A stretch of DNA of 64,000 nucleotides from NCBI GenBank assembly GCA_045110475.1, contig JBGCGC010000080.1, forward strand, positions 1 to 64,000. Reading direction: 5' to 3'. The stretch's first letter is position 1. Each line of letters starts with the position of its first letter. Source of the stretch: Granulosicoccus sp045110475. Lineage in GTDB: Bacteria > Pseudomonadota > Gammaproteobacteria > Granulosicoccales > Granulosicoccaceae. A program made the translations under genes and the position numbers. The notes under the pieces are model-generated. The model made no database searches. It worked only from the letters and a program-made list of their open reading frames with translations, and was not told the DNA's origin. This document shows, piece by piece, positions 34,528 through 43,123 of this stretch.

Positions 34528-36606
34528 TTAGAACTGCCAGGTAGGCCCGATATTGTTGCAACCCAGACGGCGCTGCTCATCGGTACCTTCCATGTTTATC
34601 TGGCCTGGGCAGAACGCTTCGTCTACTGTTCCGTTTACGGGGCCGTTACCACACTGCACATCGTTGTATCGTGGTGTTACACCTTCAATGATGCCGGGCC
34701 CTTCGCCGACCAGTTCACAGGCTTGTTTTACAGTCAGAGTACCCAGCGGTGTTTCGACGGCCACGTCAGCGATGTCATGATCGTATGTGGTATCGCAGTA
34801 GCACTGGCCATCGACGGAGTAGCTGTCACCCCACCAAATTGGATCGGGACCGTAGGGAATGTCGCTCAGCGGTGTGTCCAGGACGGTGACGATGTCAGGG
34901 TGCAGTTCGGCTGATTCAACGGGAACCGGTTGAACAGTTGCCGCTTCGATAGACCATTTGGGGCCAATGTTGTTGCAACCGAGTCGACGCTGCTCATCGG
35001 TACCTTCAACGTTTATCTGGCCTGGGCAGAATGCTTCGTCTACTGTTCCGTTTACGGGGCCGTTACCACACTGCACATCGTTGTAACGCGGCGAATCGTC
35101 TGTAATCCCCGGACCGTCACCGGCCAGTGCACAGGCCGACTTTACGTCCATCGTTCCTGCCGGTGTGTCAACCAGTACATCGCCGATTTCGTGATCGAAT
35201 GTGGTGTCACAGAAACACTGTCCGTCTGCCGAGTAGCTGTCTCCCCACCAGATAGGGTCCGGGGCATAAGGGATGTCTTCCAGTGGCGTGTCAAGGACCG
35301 AGACGATATCCGGGTGCTGAACAGGCTCGACGATGTCTACAGGATCGATGGCATCAAAGTTCCATTTGGGTCCGACGTTATTACACGCCAGTCGCCTCTC
35401 GTCGGTTGTGCCGGGTGCATTGATTTGCCCGGGGCAGAAGTCTTCATCGGGCTGACCGTTGACAGGGCCGTTGCCACATTGCACATCGTTGTATCTTGGT
35501 CGACCTTCACTGCCGGGACCGTCGCCAATCAAGTCGCACGCTTCCCGCACCGTCATTTCACCCAGTTGGGTATCCACTGAGACCTCATCGATATCGTGGT
35601 CAAAGGTGGTATCGCAAAAACACTGATCGCCAACTGAATAGCTATCGCCCCACCACATGGCGTCCGGGCCATAAGGGATATTGCTGACTCTGATGTTTAA
35701 CATGTTGACAATGTCGGGATGGCGGATGCCAGCGATGAGTTCTGAGGCGTTGATGACAAACGACGACGACACCGTGGTTACCGCGCCCGTATTGTCAGTG
35801 ACCTCAGCGCGTAAGGTATAGCTACCTTCCGCTAGATCAGCCAGGGCTGAATCGAGTTCCGAACTCCATTCGTACGGGGGAAGATCTCGCTCTCCAACCA
35901 ACTGATCGCCAATGAACATGCTGACTTTTTCAACAAACCCGTCGCTGTCATCAGCATCGACCGATAGGTTGATCTCTGTGCCCGGGAGTAGGGTGCTGTT
36001 GTCAGCAGGGGTTGGGAGACTGAAACCTGCTGTGGGAGCCACGTTGGCGACGTTCTCGTTGTCACCGCCCAATACGACGATTTCGTGGATTGACCACCAG
36101 TAGAATGCGTCGCCGCCGGTCTGGGTAATTCGGATAAATTGTGCGGATTGCCTGGTGAAATTAATGTCGGTGTTGCCGCTTGTATTGCCCGACCCACTGG
36201 CAACCGCATCGCCCCAGTTGATTCCATCGCCGGACAAATGCACTTCGTAGCCTCTTGGATGATCGGCGTTAAACGCACTGTTGTTGTTGGTGGCCATCTT
36301 GATCGTGTCAACCAGCTTGCTCTCTTTCATGTTGATTGTGAAAGTCTGGCCGGGTTGCTGCGGCTGAGTTGACGTCCAGCGCGTGTCAATGGCGCTGTCG
36401 ATAGCGCGTTTTGCATCCCAGTCATTGTTTGAAGCGGATACCTCCCATTCGCTACGATCGAGAACGCTGGATTCTGATGTGGCTGCCATGGCGGAGGCAG
36501 GGCTGAAAGAATACGCAGCCGCCAGCAGGGCGGTTATCGCAAAGCGCTCAACGCTGGTGCGCTTTCTGGCAGGTGCTGTTTGCTTATCCATCTGTAAAAA
36601 TTTCAT
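34528..36606 (-). CDS. Secreted discoidin-domain protein with three six-cysteine repeats
   Basis: The 692-aa protein has a long signal peptide (1-41, ending PASAMA), then an F5/8 type C (discoidin) domain (about 45-182; DSAIDTRWTSTQPQQPGQTF to WWSIHEIVVLGG) expected to bind carbohydrate, then an Ig-like domain (191-288; PTPADNSTLLPGTEINLSV). Three tandem repeats follow at about 296-417, 431-552 and 569-692. Each has HPDIV, IPYxPDxxWWGDSYS, six cysteines (329, 331, 357, 377, 391, 408 in the first) and CNNxGPxW. I do not recognise this repeat. The DNA of repeats 2 and 3 is nearly identical over long stretches, which indicates recent duplication or conversion. Probably a secreted, disulfide-bonded glycan-binding protein or enzyme. 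Own terminator downstream. Confidence 0.82.
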   Translation of the reverse strand: MKFLQMDKQTAPARKRTSVERFAITALLAAAYSFSPASAMAATSESSVLDRSEWEVSASNNDWDAKRAIDSAIDTRWTSTQPQQPGQTFTINMKESKLVDTIKMATNNNSAFNADHPRGYEVHLSGDGINWGDAVASGSGNTSGNTDINFTRQSAQFIRITQTGGDAFYWWSIHEIVVLGGDNENVANVAPTAGFSLPTPADNSTLLPGTEINLSVDADDSDGFVEKVSMFIGDQLVGERDLPPYEWSSELDSALADLAEGSYTLRAEVTDNTGAVTTVSSSFVINASELIAGIRHPDIVNMLNIRVSNIPYGPDAMWWGDSYSVGDQCFCDTTFDHDIDEVSVDTQLGEMTVREACDLIGDGPGSEGRPRYNDVQCGNGPVNGQPDEDFCPGQINAPGTTDERRLACNNVGPKWNFDAIDPVDIVEPVQHPDIVSVLDTPLEDIPYAPDPIWWGDSYSADGQCFCDTTFDHEIGDVLVDTPAGTMDVKSACALAGDGPGITDDSPRYNDVQCGNGPVNGTVDEAFCPGQINVEGTDEQRRLGCNNIGPKWSIEAATVQPVPVESAELHPDIVTVLDTPLSDIPYGPDPIWWGDSYSVDGQCYCDTTYDHDIADVAVETPLGTLTVKQACELVGEGPGIIEGVTPRYNDVQCGNGPVNGTVDEAFCPGQINMEGTDEQRRLGCNNIGPTWQF

Positions 36607-36870
36607 GGTGAATTTTTTTGTCCTTGTGTGTGGAGGGGGTGTTTGTCAGTCGCTTGATGTTTAATAATTCACGACATGAAATAATCATACTTGTGATTTT
36701 GAGACGTAACAAGGTCTAAAGGTTTAATGCAGTATTTATTAAATTTGAATAGTGAAGTTTTGTCGAAAGGCGTAGACGCCGGTAGCAGGGAGGTTTGCAG
36801 GGGTCGCCTACTGAATCGGCTGAGTGCGGGGCACTGCTGATACGACTATCTCCAGGACTGACATCATCTG

Positions 36871-37083
36871 GTGTCCGTTTCCTATCTGGGATGGTCACAA
36901 TGGGGCTTTGAAGACTCAAGCGTTGACTACGGAGAGCCGCGCGTTATCACATTCGGTCTTTTAGTCGGGCGGTTGGTGGTTATTGCGCCTACGCCCAAAG
37001 ACGATAAAACACGCATCATTTCAATGCGAAAGGGGAATACACGTGAGCAAAAGAAGTATTCACAGCGACTTGAAAAAAGTTGA
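36871..37083 (+). pseudogene. Remnant of a BrnT-type toxin gene (C-terminal half)
   Basis: The frame encodes DYGEPRVITFGLLVGRLVV, then RIISMRKGNTREQKKYSQRL, which matches the second half of BrnT ribonuclease toxins (GEERxxxIGxxxGRxLVVV...RIISARKATxxExxxY). The N-terminal half, which normally opens with FEWDxxKxxxNxxKHGVSF and includes catalytic residues, is not found in any frame upstream. The toxin is therefore probably inactive. Its end overlaps the antitoxin frame, the usual brnT-brnA order. The GTG at 36871 is only the first in-frame start and need not be used. Confidence 0.7.
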
Positions 37084-37264
37084 TGCCACGAGCGACGAGG
37101 ATATTGGCTACAGCGATATCCCCGAGTTCGAGGAGGCTTTCCTCGATTCGGTGGAGATGAAATTCTCACCGGGCAAAAAACAAATTGCGTTGCGCGTTGA
37201 TACCGATGTTCTGGAGTGGAGGTCATCTCCTTACACGAGCGAAACTATGCCAGGTATAGATTAA
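37043..37264 (+). pseudogene. BrnA-like antitoxin, truncated
   Basis: From a GTG at 37043 with AAAGGGG about 8 nt upstream, the product reads SKRSIHSDLKKVDATSDED, IGYSDIPEFEEAF and KKQIALRVDTDVLEW, the hallmark of BrnA antitoxins (KxDAxxDEDIDYSDIPELxxxF...KxxITLRLDxDVLEWF). The ribbon-helix-helix normally continues with GYQTRINAVLRAYM, but here the frame passes into SSPYTSETMPGID and stops after 73 residues. A frameshift or deletion just after VLEW is likely. It forms a decayed toxin-antitoxin pair with the overlapping brnT remnant. Confidence 0.75.
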
Positions 37265-37855
37265 GACAATCCGAATTCATCAACTGGAAAGCACTTAGGG
37301 ATCCTCCGTCGCAGTACCAAACCCCGTTGTGAGTGTTGTCGTTATTGTCTGGAACAGGATGACGAATCACTAATTTCGCTAAGACCGCCGACAAGCGTGA
37401 GCCAGCACTGTAACCGGACGACACGCTGGCCTTCGCCAAAAAAATCATTCGTAAGTGGGAGGATTTTTGCGGCATCTAACGGTGCTGCCAGATGAAATAA
37501 AGGGTCGTGGCGCGCAGATCAATTTATTCCTGAACACATTCCGAAGCTGACACGGCTGGCGCGCCGTTCTATGTCACGGCTGCGTGTGGTGCCTGACATT
37601 TCATGATTCGGAAGGGTCGCCGTCAAGAACGAAGGAGAAGGAATACTTCCACGCGAACAACCTGCAAAAGGTTGGTGAGGAAGGATTCAATATGGATAAA
37701 CAGCAGACCTAACCCATATACATGTTGGCCTATCGGCCGAAGCAGTGTGCTCATAGTGCGCTCCTTGGCAGTGAGCGAAGGAGCTGGCCAGTTGACAATC
37801 TGCTGTACGTCGAAGATTTTTCTAAAATTAACAACAACCTAGCTCACGCTAGGAT
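37265..37855. other. Degenerate intergenic region between brnA remnant and tRNA-Asn
   Basis: About 590 nt without a supportable gene. Short frames on both strands are interrupted by stops and have no family similarity I recognise. One plus-strand stretch near 37480-37550 reads IKGRGAQIN followed by stops, which weakly recalls the start of a radical-SAM family, but nothing else of that family follows. Together with the broken toxin-antitoxin genes this looks like decaying accessory DNA beside a tRNA gene. I see no integrase, att duplication or IS ends. Confidence 0.5.
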
Positions 37856-37930
37856 GGCTCCCTGGGACGGGCTCGAACCGCCGACCCAATGATTAACAGT
37901 CATTTGCTCTACCAACTGAGCTACCAGGGA
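37856..37930 (-). tRNA. tRNA-Asn (anticodon GTT)
   Basis: The complement begins TCCCTGGTAGCTCAGTTGGT, with acceptor TCCCTGG/CCAGGGA, discriminator G and encoded CCA (37856-37858). The anticodon arm AATGA-CTGTTAA-TCATT presents GTT, and the T arm is GGTTCGAGCCC. It borders the degenerate region. Confidence 0.96.
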
Positions 37931-38046
37931 ATCGGCACGAAGTGTAGTGCCATTACAGCGTCAGGTCAATGAGGTAACGGGCAATTTTCGAAGCAAATTA
38001 GTGCAACGATGTACAATTGGCGGCTCGGAAGGGTTTTTACTGATAA

Positions 38047-40128
38047 ATGTCGACGTTATTCGAACTTAAAACCGGCTATTCGCCCGCCGGGCACCAGCCA
38101 GAGGCCATTAAAGCGCTGTCTGAGGGTATTGATGATGGTTTGGCCTATCAGACGTTACTAGGTGTCACGGGGTCTGGAAAAACCTTTTCGATCGCCAATA
38201 TTTTGCAGAACCAGCAGCGTCCGGCCATTGTTCTGGCACCCAACAAGACGCTGGCTGCGCAGTTGTATGGGGAGTTCAAGGAATTCTTTCCCAGCAATGC
38301 GGTTGAGTACTTCGTCTCCTACTACGATTACTACCAGCCTGAGGCGTATGTGCCGGCCAGTGATACTTTCATAGAGAAAGATTCCTCGGTCAATGAACAC
38401 ATCGAGCAAATGCGACTGTCAGCGACCAAAGCCCTGTTCGAGCGTCGCGACACTATTATCGTGGCCACTGTCTCTTCCATTTACGGTCTGGGTGATCCGG
38501 AGCAGTACCACAAGATGGTATTGCACCTGAAGCGCGGAGAGACGGTCAATCAACGCGATGTACTAAGGCGGCTTGCCGAGCTGCAGTACAACCGTAACGA
38601 TCTAGAACTCAAGCGCGGTACTTATCGGGTGCGCGGGGAAATTATCGACATCTATCCGGCAGATTCCGAGCGTGAGGCCATTCGCGTGGAGCTGTTCGAT
38701 GATGAAATAGAGACGCTGAGTTTTTTCGATCCCTTGACGGGCGAGATCATGCGCAAGGTACCGAGGCTGACAATCTACCCGAAAACGCATTACGTCACGC
38801 CCAGGCAGCGCCTGCTTGATGCCACCGATCTCATCAAGGATGAGCTGCGCGAACGACTGGAGCAACTGACCTCGGCAGGCAAGCTTGTTGAAGCCCAGCG
38901 TCTGCAGCAACGCACCCAGTTCGATCTGGAAATGATTCATGAGCTGGGCTTCTGCTCAGGCATTGAAAACTACTCGCGTTATCTATCCGGACGCCAACCG
39001 GGAGAGCCACCCCCTTGTCTGTTCGATTACCTTCCGGAGGACAGTCTGTTATTCATCGATGAAAGTCACGTGACGGTGCCTCAACTGGGTGCCATGTACA
39101 AAGGTGACCGCTCACGCAAGGAAAATCTGGTCAATTTCGGATTTCGTCTGCCCTCAGCGCTGGATAATCGTCCGCTCAAATTCGAAGAATGGGAAATTCT
39201 CAAGCCACAAACCATTTTCGTTTCAGCCACGCCGGGCAAGTACGAACAGCAATATGCCGATGCCGTTGTCGAGCAGGTTGTGCGGCCCACAGGACTTCTG
39301 GATCCTCAAGTGGAGGTCAGGCCGGCACGCTCGCAGGTGGACGATGTGCTGTCAGAGATCACCATCCGTGTGGCAAAGAATGAGCGGGTGCTGATTACAA
39401 CGCTAACCAAGCGCATGGCGGAAGACCTTACTGACTACCTTAGCGAGCATGATACAAAAGTGCGCTATCTGCATTCGGATGTCGATACGGTCGAGCGAAG
39501 CGAGATCATTCGCGATCTGCGTCTGGGTGTATTCGATGTGCTGGTTGGTATCAATCTGCTTCGCGAGGGGCTGGACATGCCAGAGGTATCATTGGTAGCT
39601 ATCCTTGATGCTGACAAGGAGGGTTTTCTGCGTTCGGATCGTTCGTTAATACAAACAATAGGCCGTGCAGCGCGCAATTTACATGGCAGGGCCATCCTCT
39701 ATGCTGATACCCTGACGGGGTCAATGCAACGAGCCATCGACGAAACCAATCGACGTCGTGAAGTACAGGAAAACTACAACGCCGAGCACGGCATTACGCC
39801 GGTGGGTATCCAGAAAGCGATTAACGATGTCATGGAGGCTTCGGATTCGGGCAAGGACAAACGTCGTGGGCGTCGTGGCGCTGCTGCAAAGCAGACCAAT
39901 ACTACTACTGAGGCACTCAGCGTTGACGAGGCGGCAAAACGCATGAAACAGCTTGAAAAGCAGATGTATGAGTGCGCACGCAATCTCGAATTCGAAACGG
40001 CGGCGCAACTGCGCGATGAGCTGGAACAAATCCGCGCTTGCGTGTTCAAAGGTGAGGCCATTGAAGCAACGCCCACCGCAGGGAAAACAAGGAAAAAACG
40101 CACGTCAAAGTCAACGGTTGGTACTTGA
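38047..40128 (+). CDS. uvrB: Excinuclease ABC subunit B
   Basis: UvrB is the damage-verifying helicase-like subunit of nucleotide excision repair, loaded by UvrA and cut-directing with UvrC. The 693 aa contain Walker A GVTGSGKTFSIAN, the beta-hairpin YYDYYQPEAYVP that probes DNA, DESHVTVPQLGAM (Walker B), helicase motifs TLTKRMAEDLTDYL and INLLREGLDMPEVSLVAILDADKEGFLRS, QTIGRAARN, and the C-terminal UVR domain (KRMKQLEKQMYECARNLEFETAAQLRDEL), plus a basic tail. The ATG at 38047 gives the family N-terminus. Confidence 0.97.
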   Translation: MSTLFELKTGYSPAGHQPEAIKALSEGIDDGLAYQTLLGVTGSGKTFSIANILQNQQRPAIVLAPNKTLAAQLYGEFKEFFPSNAVEYFVSYYDYYQPEAYVPASDTFIEKDSSVNEHIEQMRLSATKALFERRDTIIVATVSSIYGLGDPEQYHKMVLHLKRGETVNQRDVLRRLAELQYNRNDLELKRGTYRVRGEIIDIYPADSEREAIRVELFDDEIETLSFFDPLTGEIMRKVPRLTIYPKTHYVTPRQRLLDATDLIKDELRERLEQLTSAGKLVEAQRLQQRTQFDLEMIHELGFCSGIENYSRYLSGRQPGEPPPCLFDYLPEDSLLFIDESHVTVPQLGAMYKGDRSRKENLVNFGFRLPSALDNRPLKFEEWEILKPQTIFVSATPGKYEQQYADAVVEQVVRPTGLLDPQVEVRPARSQVDDVLSEITIRVAKNERVLITTLTKRMAEDLTDYLSEHDTKVRYLHSDVDTVERSEIIRDLRLGVFDVLVGINLLREGLDMPEVSLVAILDADKEGFLRSDRSLIQTIGRAARNLHGRAILYADTLTGSMQRAIDETNRRREVQENYNAEHGITPVGIQKAINDVMEASDSGKDKRRGRRGAAAKQTNTTTEALSVDEAAKRMKQLEKQMYECARNLEFETAAQLRDELEQIRACVFKGEAIEATPTAGKTRKKRTSKSTVGT

Positions 40129-40306
40129 GACATTAACAAAGGGGCTGTACTTGAGCCTCTAACGTGCCGCTAACCTTGATTGTGGTAAGCCCCTGTGTTG
40201 TGAACATGATCAATAACGGCTGTGCCTGCGTGCCCGAAACGATGGCTGCACCAACCGATACAATGTACGAGGGGCCGCATGCCACTCAGAACCTGAGGAA
40301 ATCCAA

Positions 40307-42913
40307 ATGTTAGAAGCTTATCGTCAACATGAAGCCGAGCGCCAGGCGCAGGGTATTGTTGCTCAGCCGCTCAATGCTCAACAAGCTGCAGATCTGGTCG
40401 AGCTCATGAAATCCCCGCCAAAGGGCGAAGAGGATTTTCTGTTGCACCTGCTGTCCAACAGGATACCTGCAGGCGTTGATGAGGCTGCTTACGTCAAAGC
40501 GGGATTCCTCACCGCTATTTCAACCGGTGAGGCAACATCGCCACTGCTTAGCCGCGTTGCCGCGGTAGAGCTGTTGGGAACGATGCTCGGTGGCTATAAC
40601 ATTCAGCCGCTCATTGCCGCTCTTGATGACGAGGAGCTTGCGGCCACGGCAACCAAGGCGTTGTCGCATACCTTGTTGATGTTCGACGCTTTCCACGATG
40701 TAGAAGAAAAAGCCAACAAGGGCAATGCAGCCGCCAAGGCCGTCATGCAAAGCTGGGCAGATGCCGAATGGTTTCTTGCCAAAGATGAAGTGCCAAAGAA
40801 AATCACGGTATCGGTATTCAAGGTGCCGGGTGAGACCAACACCGATGACCTGTCTCCGGCAGTTGATGCATGGTCACGTCCGGATATCCCGCTGCATGCA
40901 CAGGCGATGCTTAAATTTGAACGCGAGGGTCTGACTGACAAACCCCTGGCAATGGTAGATGAGCTAAAGACAAAGGGTTTTCCAGTAGCCTACGTTGGCG
41001 ATGTCGTTGGCACAGGGTCATCCAGAAAGTCGGCAACCAACTCGGTGTTGTGGCACATGGGCGACGACATTCCCTATATCCCCAACCGACGTGATGGTGG
41101 CTTCGTCCTGGGTGGCAAGATTGCCCCCATTTTCTACAACACGCTGGAAGATGCCGGTGCCTTGCCTATCGAATGTGATGTTAACGCCATGGAAATGGGC
41201 GATGTTATCGATATCTACACCTACGAGGGCAAGGTAACCCGGCACGACTCCGATGAGGTTCTGTCCACATTCGAATTCAGCAATGAGGTTTTACTGGACG
41301 AGGTCAGGGCGGGTGGCCGAATCCCATTGATCATCGGGCGTGGTCTGACTGATCGGGCTCGTGAATCGCTTGGACTGGAGTTCAGCACCGTATTCCTGCG
41401 ACCGGGTGCGAACGACCCTAGCAGCAAAGGCTACACACTGGCACAGAAAATTGTCGGCAAGGCTTGTGGTGTCGACGGTATTCGTCCCGGGCAATACTGC
41501 GAGCCAAAGATGACCACTGTGGGTTCTCAGGACACCACCGGGCCAATGACGCGTGATGAGCTGAAAGACCTGGCTTGTCTTGGCTTTACTGCCGATCTGG
41601 TCATGCAGTCTTTCTGTCACACCGCAGCCTACCCAAAACCTATCGACGTCAATACGCATCACACCTTGCCAGACTTCATGTCTACTCGGGGTGGTGTTTC
41701 GCTGCGACCGGGAGATGGGATTATCCATAGCTGGCTGAATCGCATGCTGCTGCCCGATACCGTCGGTACAGGAGGCGACTCGCATACGCGCTTCCCCATG
41801 GGTATTTCCTTTCCGGCAGGTTCCGGTCTTGTTGCTTTCGCATCAGCGGTTGGTGTCATGCCACTGAACATGCCGGAGTCTGTTCTTGTACGGTTCAAGG
41901 GCAAGATGCAGCCGGGTATCACCTTGCGGGATCTGGTCAATGCCATTCCCTACGCCGCATTAAAGCGAGGTTTGCTGACCATCGAGAAAAAAGGCAAGAA
42001 GAATATTTTCTCGGGTAAATGTGTGGAAATTGAAGGTTTGAACGATCTAAAGCTGGAGCAGGCCTTCGAGCTTGCCGATGCTACCGCAGAACGCTCTGCC
42101 GGTGGTTGCACAGTAAAGCTGGAAATCGACCCGCTAAAAGAGTACATCACATCGAACATCACACTACTGCGCTGGATGATCGATCAAGGGTATGACGATG
42201 CGCGTACTCTGGAACGACGTGCTCGCAAGATGGAAGAGTGGCTGGCAAATCCAACGCTGCTTGAGGCTGATTCAGATGCCGAGTATGCCGAGATCATCGA
42301 AATAGATCTTGATGAAATCAAGGAGCCACTACTGGCGTGTCCGAATGACCCTGATGATGTCAAGCCGTTGTCTGAAGTGCAGAACACCCAGATAGACGAG
42401 GTGTTCATTGGTTCATGCATGACCAACATCGGCCACTACCGTGCCGCTGGCAAGCTCATTCAAAAATCAGGTGATTATGTTGATACGGTCCTGTGGATTG
42501 CGCCACCAACCCGTATGGACGAGCACCAGCTCAAGGAGGAGGGTTACTACAATATCTTTGGCGCGGCTGGGGCAAGACTAGAGATACCCGGGTGCTCGCT
42601 ATGTATGGGAAATCAGGCCAGAGTCAAGCCGGGAGCCACGGTGGTATCCACATCAACCAGAAACTTTCCTAACCGTCTGGGGCAGGGGGCGTTTGTCTAT
42701 TTGAGTTCTGCTGAGCTTGCAGCGGTAGCGGCATTGTTGGGCAAGTTGCCAACGGTTGCTGAGTACATGGAATACGTGAAGGACCTCGATGCCATGAGTG
42801 ATGAGGTGTATCGCTACCTCAACTTTAACGAGATTTCGGATTTCCAGCAGTCTGCCGACGAGGCCAAGGTTAAATTCAAGGATATTCCTGTGTCCATACA
42901 GATTGCCAGCTAG
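40307..42913 (+). CDS. acnB: Aconitate hydratase B
   Basis: AcnB interconverts citrate and isocitrate in the TCA cycle and, without its cluster, binds mRNA. The 868 aa fit the family (865 in E. coli). The HEAT-like N-terminus (LEAYRQHEAERQAQGI, GYNIQPLIAAL), the swivel domain (KITVSVFKVPGETNTDDLSPA; GTGSSRKSATNSVLWHMG) and the catalytic domains are present, with cluster cysteines in FIGSCMTNIGH and PGCSLCMGNQARV. The start has GAGGAAATCC upstream. A 10-bp perfect inverted repeat follows the stop. Confidence 0.97.
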   Translation: MLEAYRQHEAERQAQGIVAQPLNAQQAADLVELMKSPPKGEEDFLLHLLSNRIPAGVDEAAYVKAGFLTAISTGEATSPLLSRVAAVELLGTMLGGYNIQPLIAALDDEELAATATKALSHTLLMFDAFHDVEEKANKGNAAAKAVMQSWADAEWFLAKDEVPKKITVSVFKVPGETNTDDLSPAVDAWSRPDIPLHAQAMLKFEREGLTDKPLAMVDELKTKGFPVAYVGDVVGTGSSRKSATNSVLWHMGDDIPYIPNRRDGGFVLGGKIAPIFYNTLEDAGALPIECDVNAMEMGDVIDIYTYEGKVTRHDSDEVLSTFEFSNEVLLDEVRAGGRIPLIIGRGLTDRARESLGLEFSTVFLRPGANDPSSKGYTLAQKIVGKACGVDGIRPGQYCEPKMTTVGSQDTTGPMTRDELKDLACLGFTADLVMQSFCHTAAYPKPIDVNTHHTLPDFMSTRGGVSLRPGDGIIHSWLNRMLLPDTVGTGGDSHTRFPMGISFPAGSGLVAFASAVGVMPLNMPESVLVRFKGKMQPGITLRDLVNAIPYAALKRGLLTIEKKGKKNIFSGKCVEIEGLNDLKLEQAFELADATAERSAGGCTVKLEIDPLKEYITSNITLLRWMIDQGYDDARTLERRARKMEEWLANPTLLEADSDAEYAEIIEIDLDEIKEPLLACPNDPDDVKPLSEVQNTQIDEVFIGSCMTNIGHYRAAGKLIQKSGDYVDTVLWIAPPTRMDEHQLKEEGYYNIFGAAGARLEIPGCSLCMGNQARVKPGATVVSTSTRNFPNRLGQGAFVYLSSAELAAVAALLGKLPTVAEYMEYVKDLDAMSDEVYRYLNFNEISDFQQSADEAKVKFKDIPVSIQIAS

Positions 42914-42920
42914 CCGTTTG

Positions 42921-42963
42921 CGGGATTGGGCAAGCGAAACTCACTTTTCTCTACCCAATCCCG
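42921..42963 (+). terminator. 3' hairpin after acnB, no U-tract
   Basis: CGGGATTGGG (42921-42930) and CCCAATCCCG (42954-42963) are perfectly complementary 10-nt arms around a 23-nt loop, 8 nt past the acnB stop. No T-run follows, so this is more likely an mRNA-stabilising 3' structure or a Rho-dependent end than an intrinsic terminator. Confidence 0.5.
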
Positions 42964-43123
42964 GTAAGCGTGTAACCTGACCTGTGCAGCGTCCAGCAGT
43001 GTAGGGCTCAAGCGCTTTGAGAATCAACCGATACAAGGGCTTTGGCGTTGCCGAATTTTGGTGACGCCCCAGAATGCCTGCCAAAAACCGCCCGGTATGG
43101 CAGGCCAATCCCGGATGTCATAA

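Noticed and set aside
34930..35580. Long open frame (216 codons) on the plus strand
   Set aside because: It lies antisense to the repeat-protein gene, has no family similarity, and is open because of the GC and repeat structure of the real gene.
37480..37560. Radical-SAM gene fragment (IKGRGAQIN)
   Set aside because: Only about nine residues match, followed by stop codons and no cysteine motif; it may be chance.
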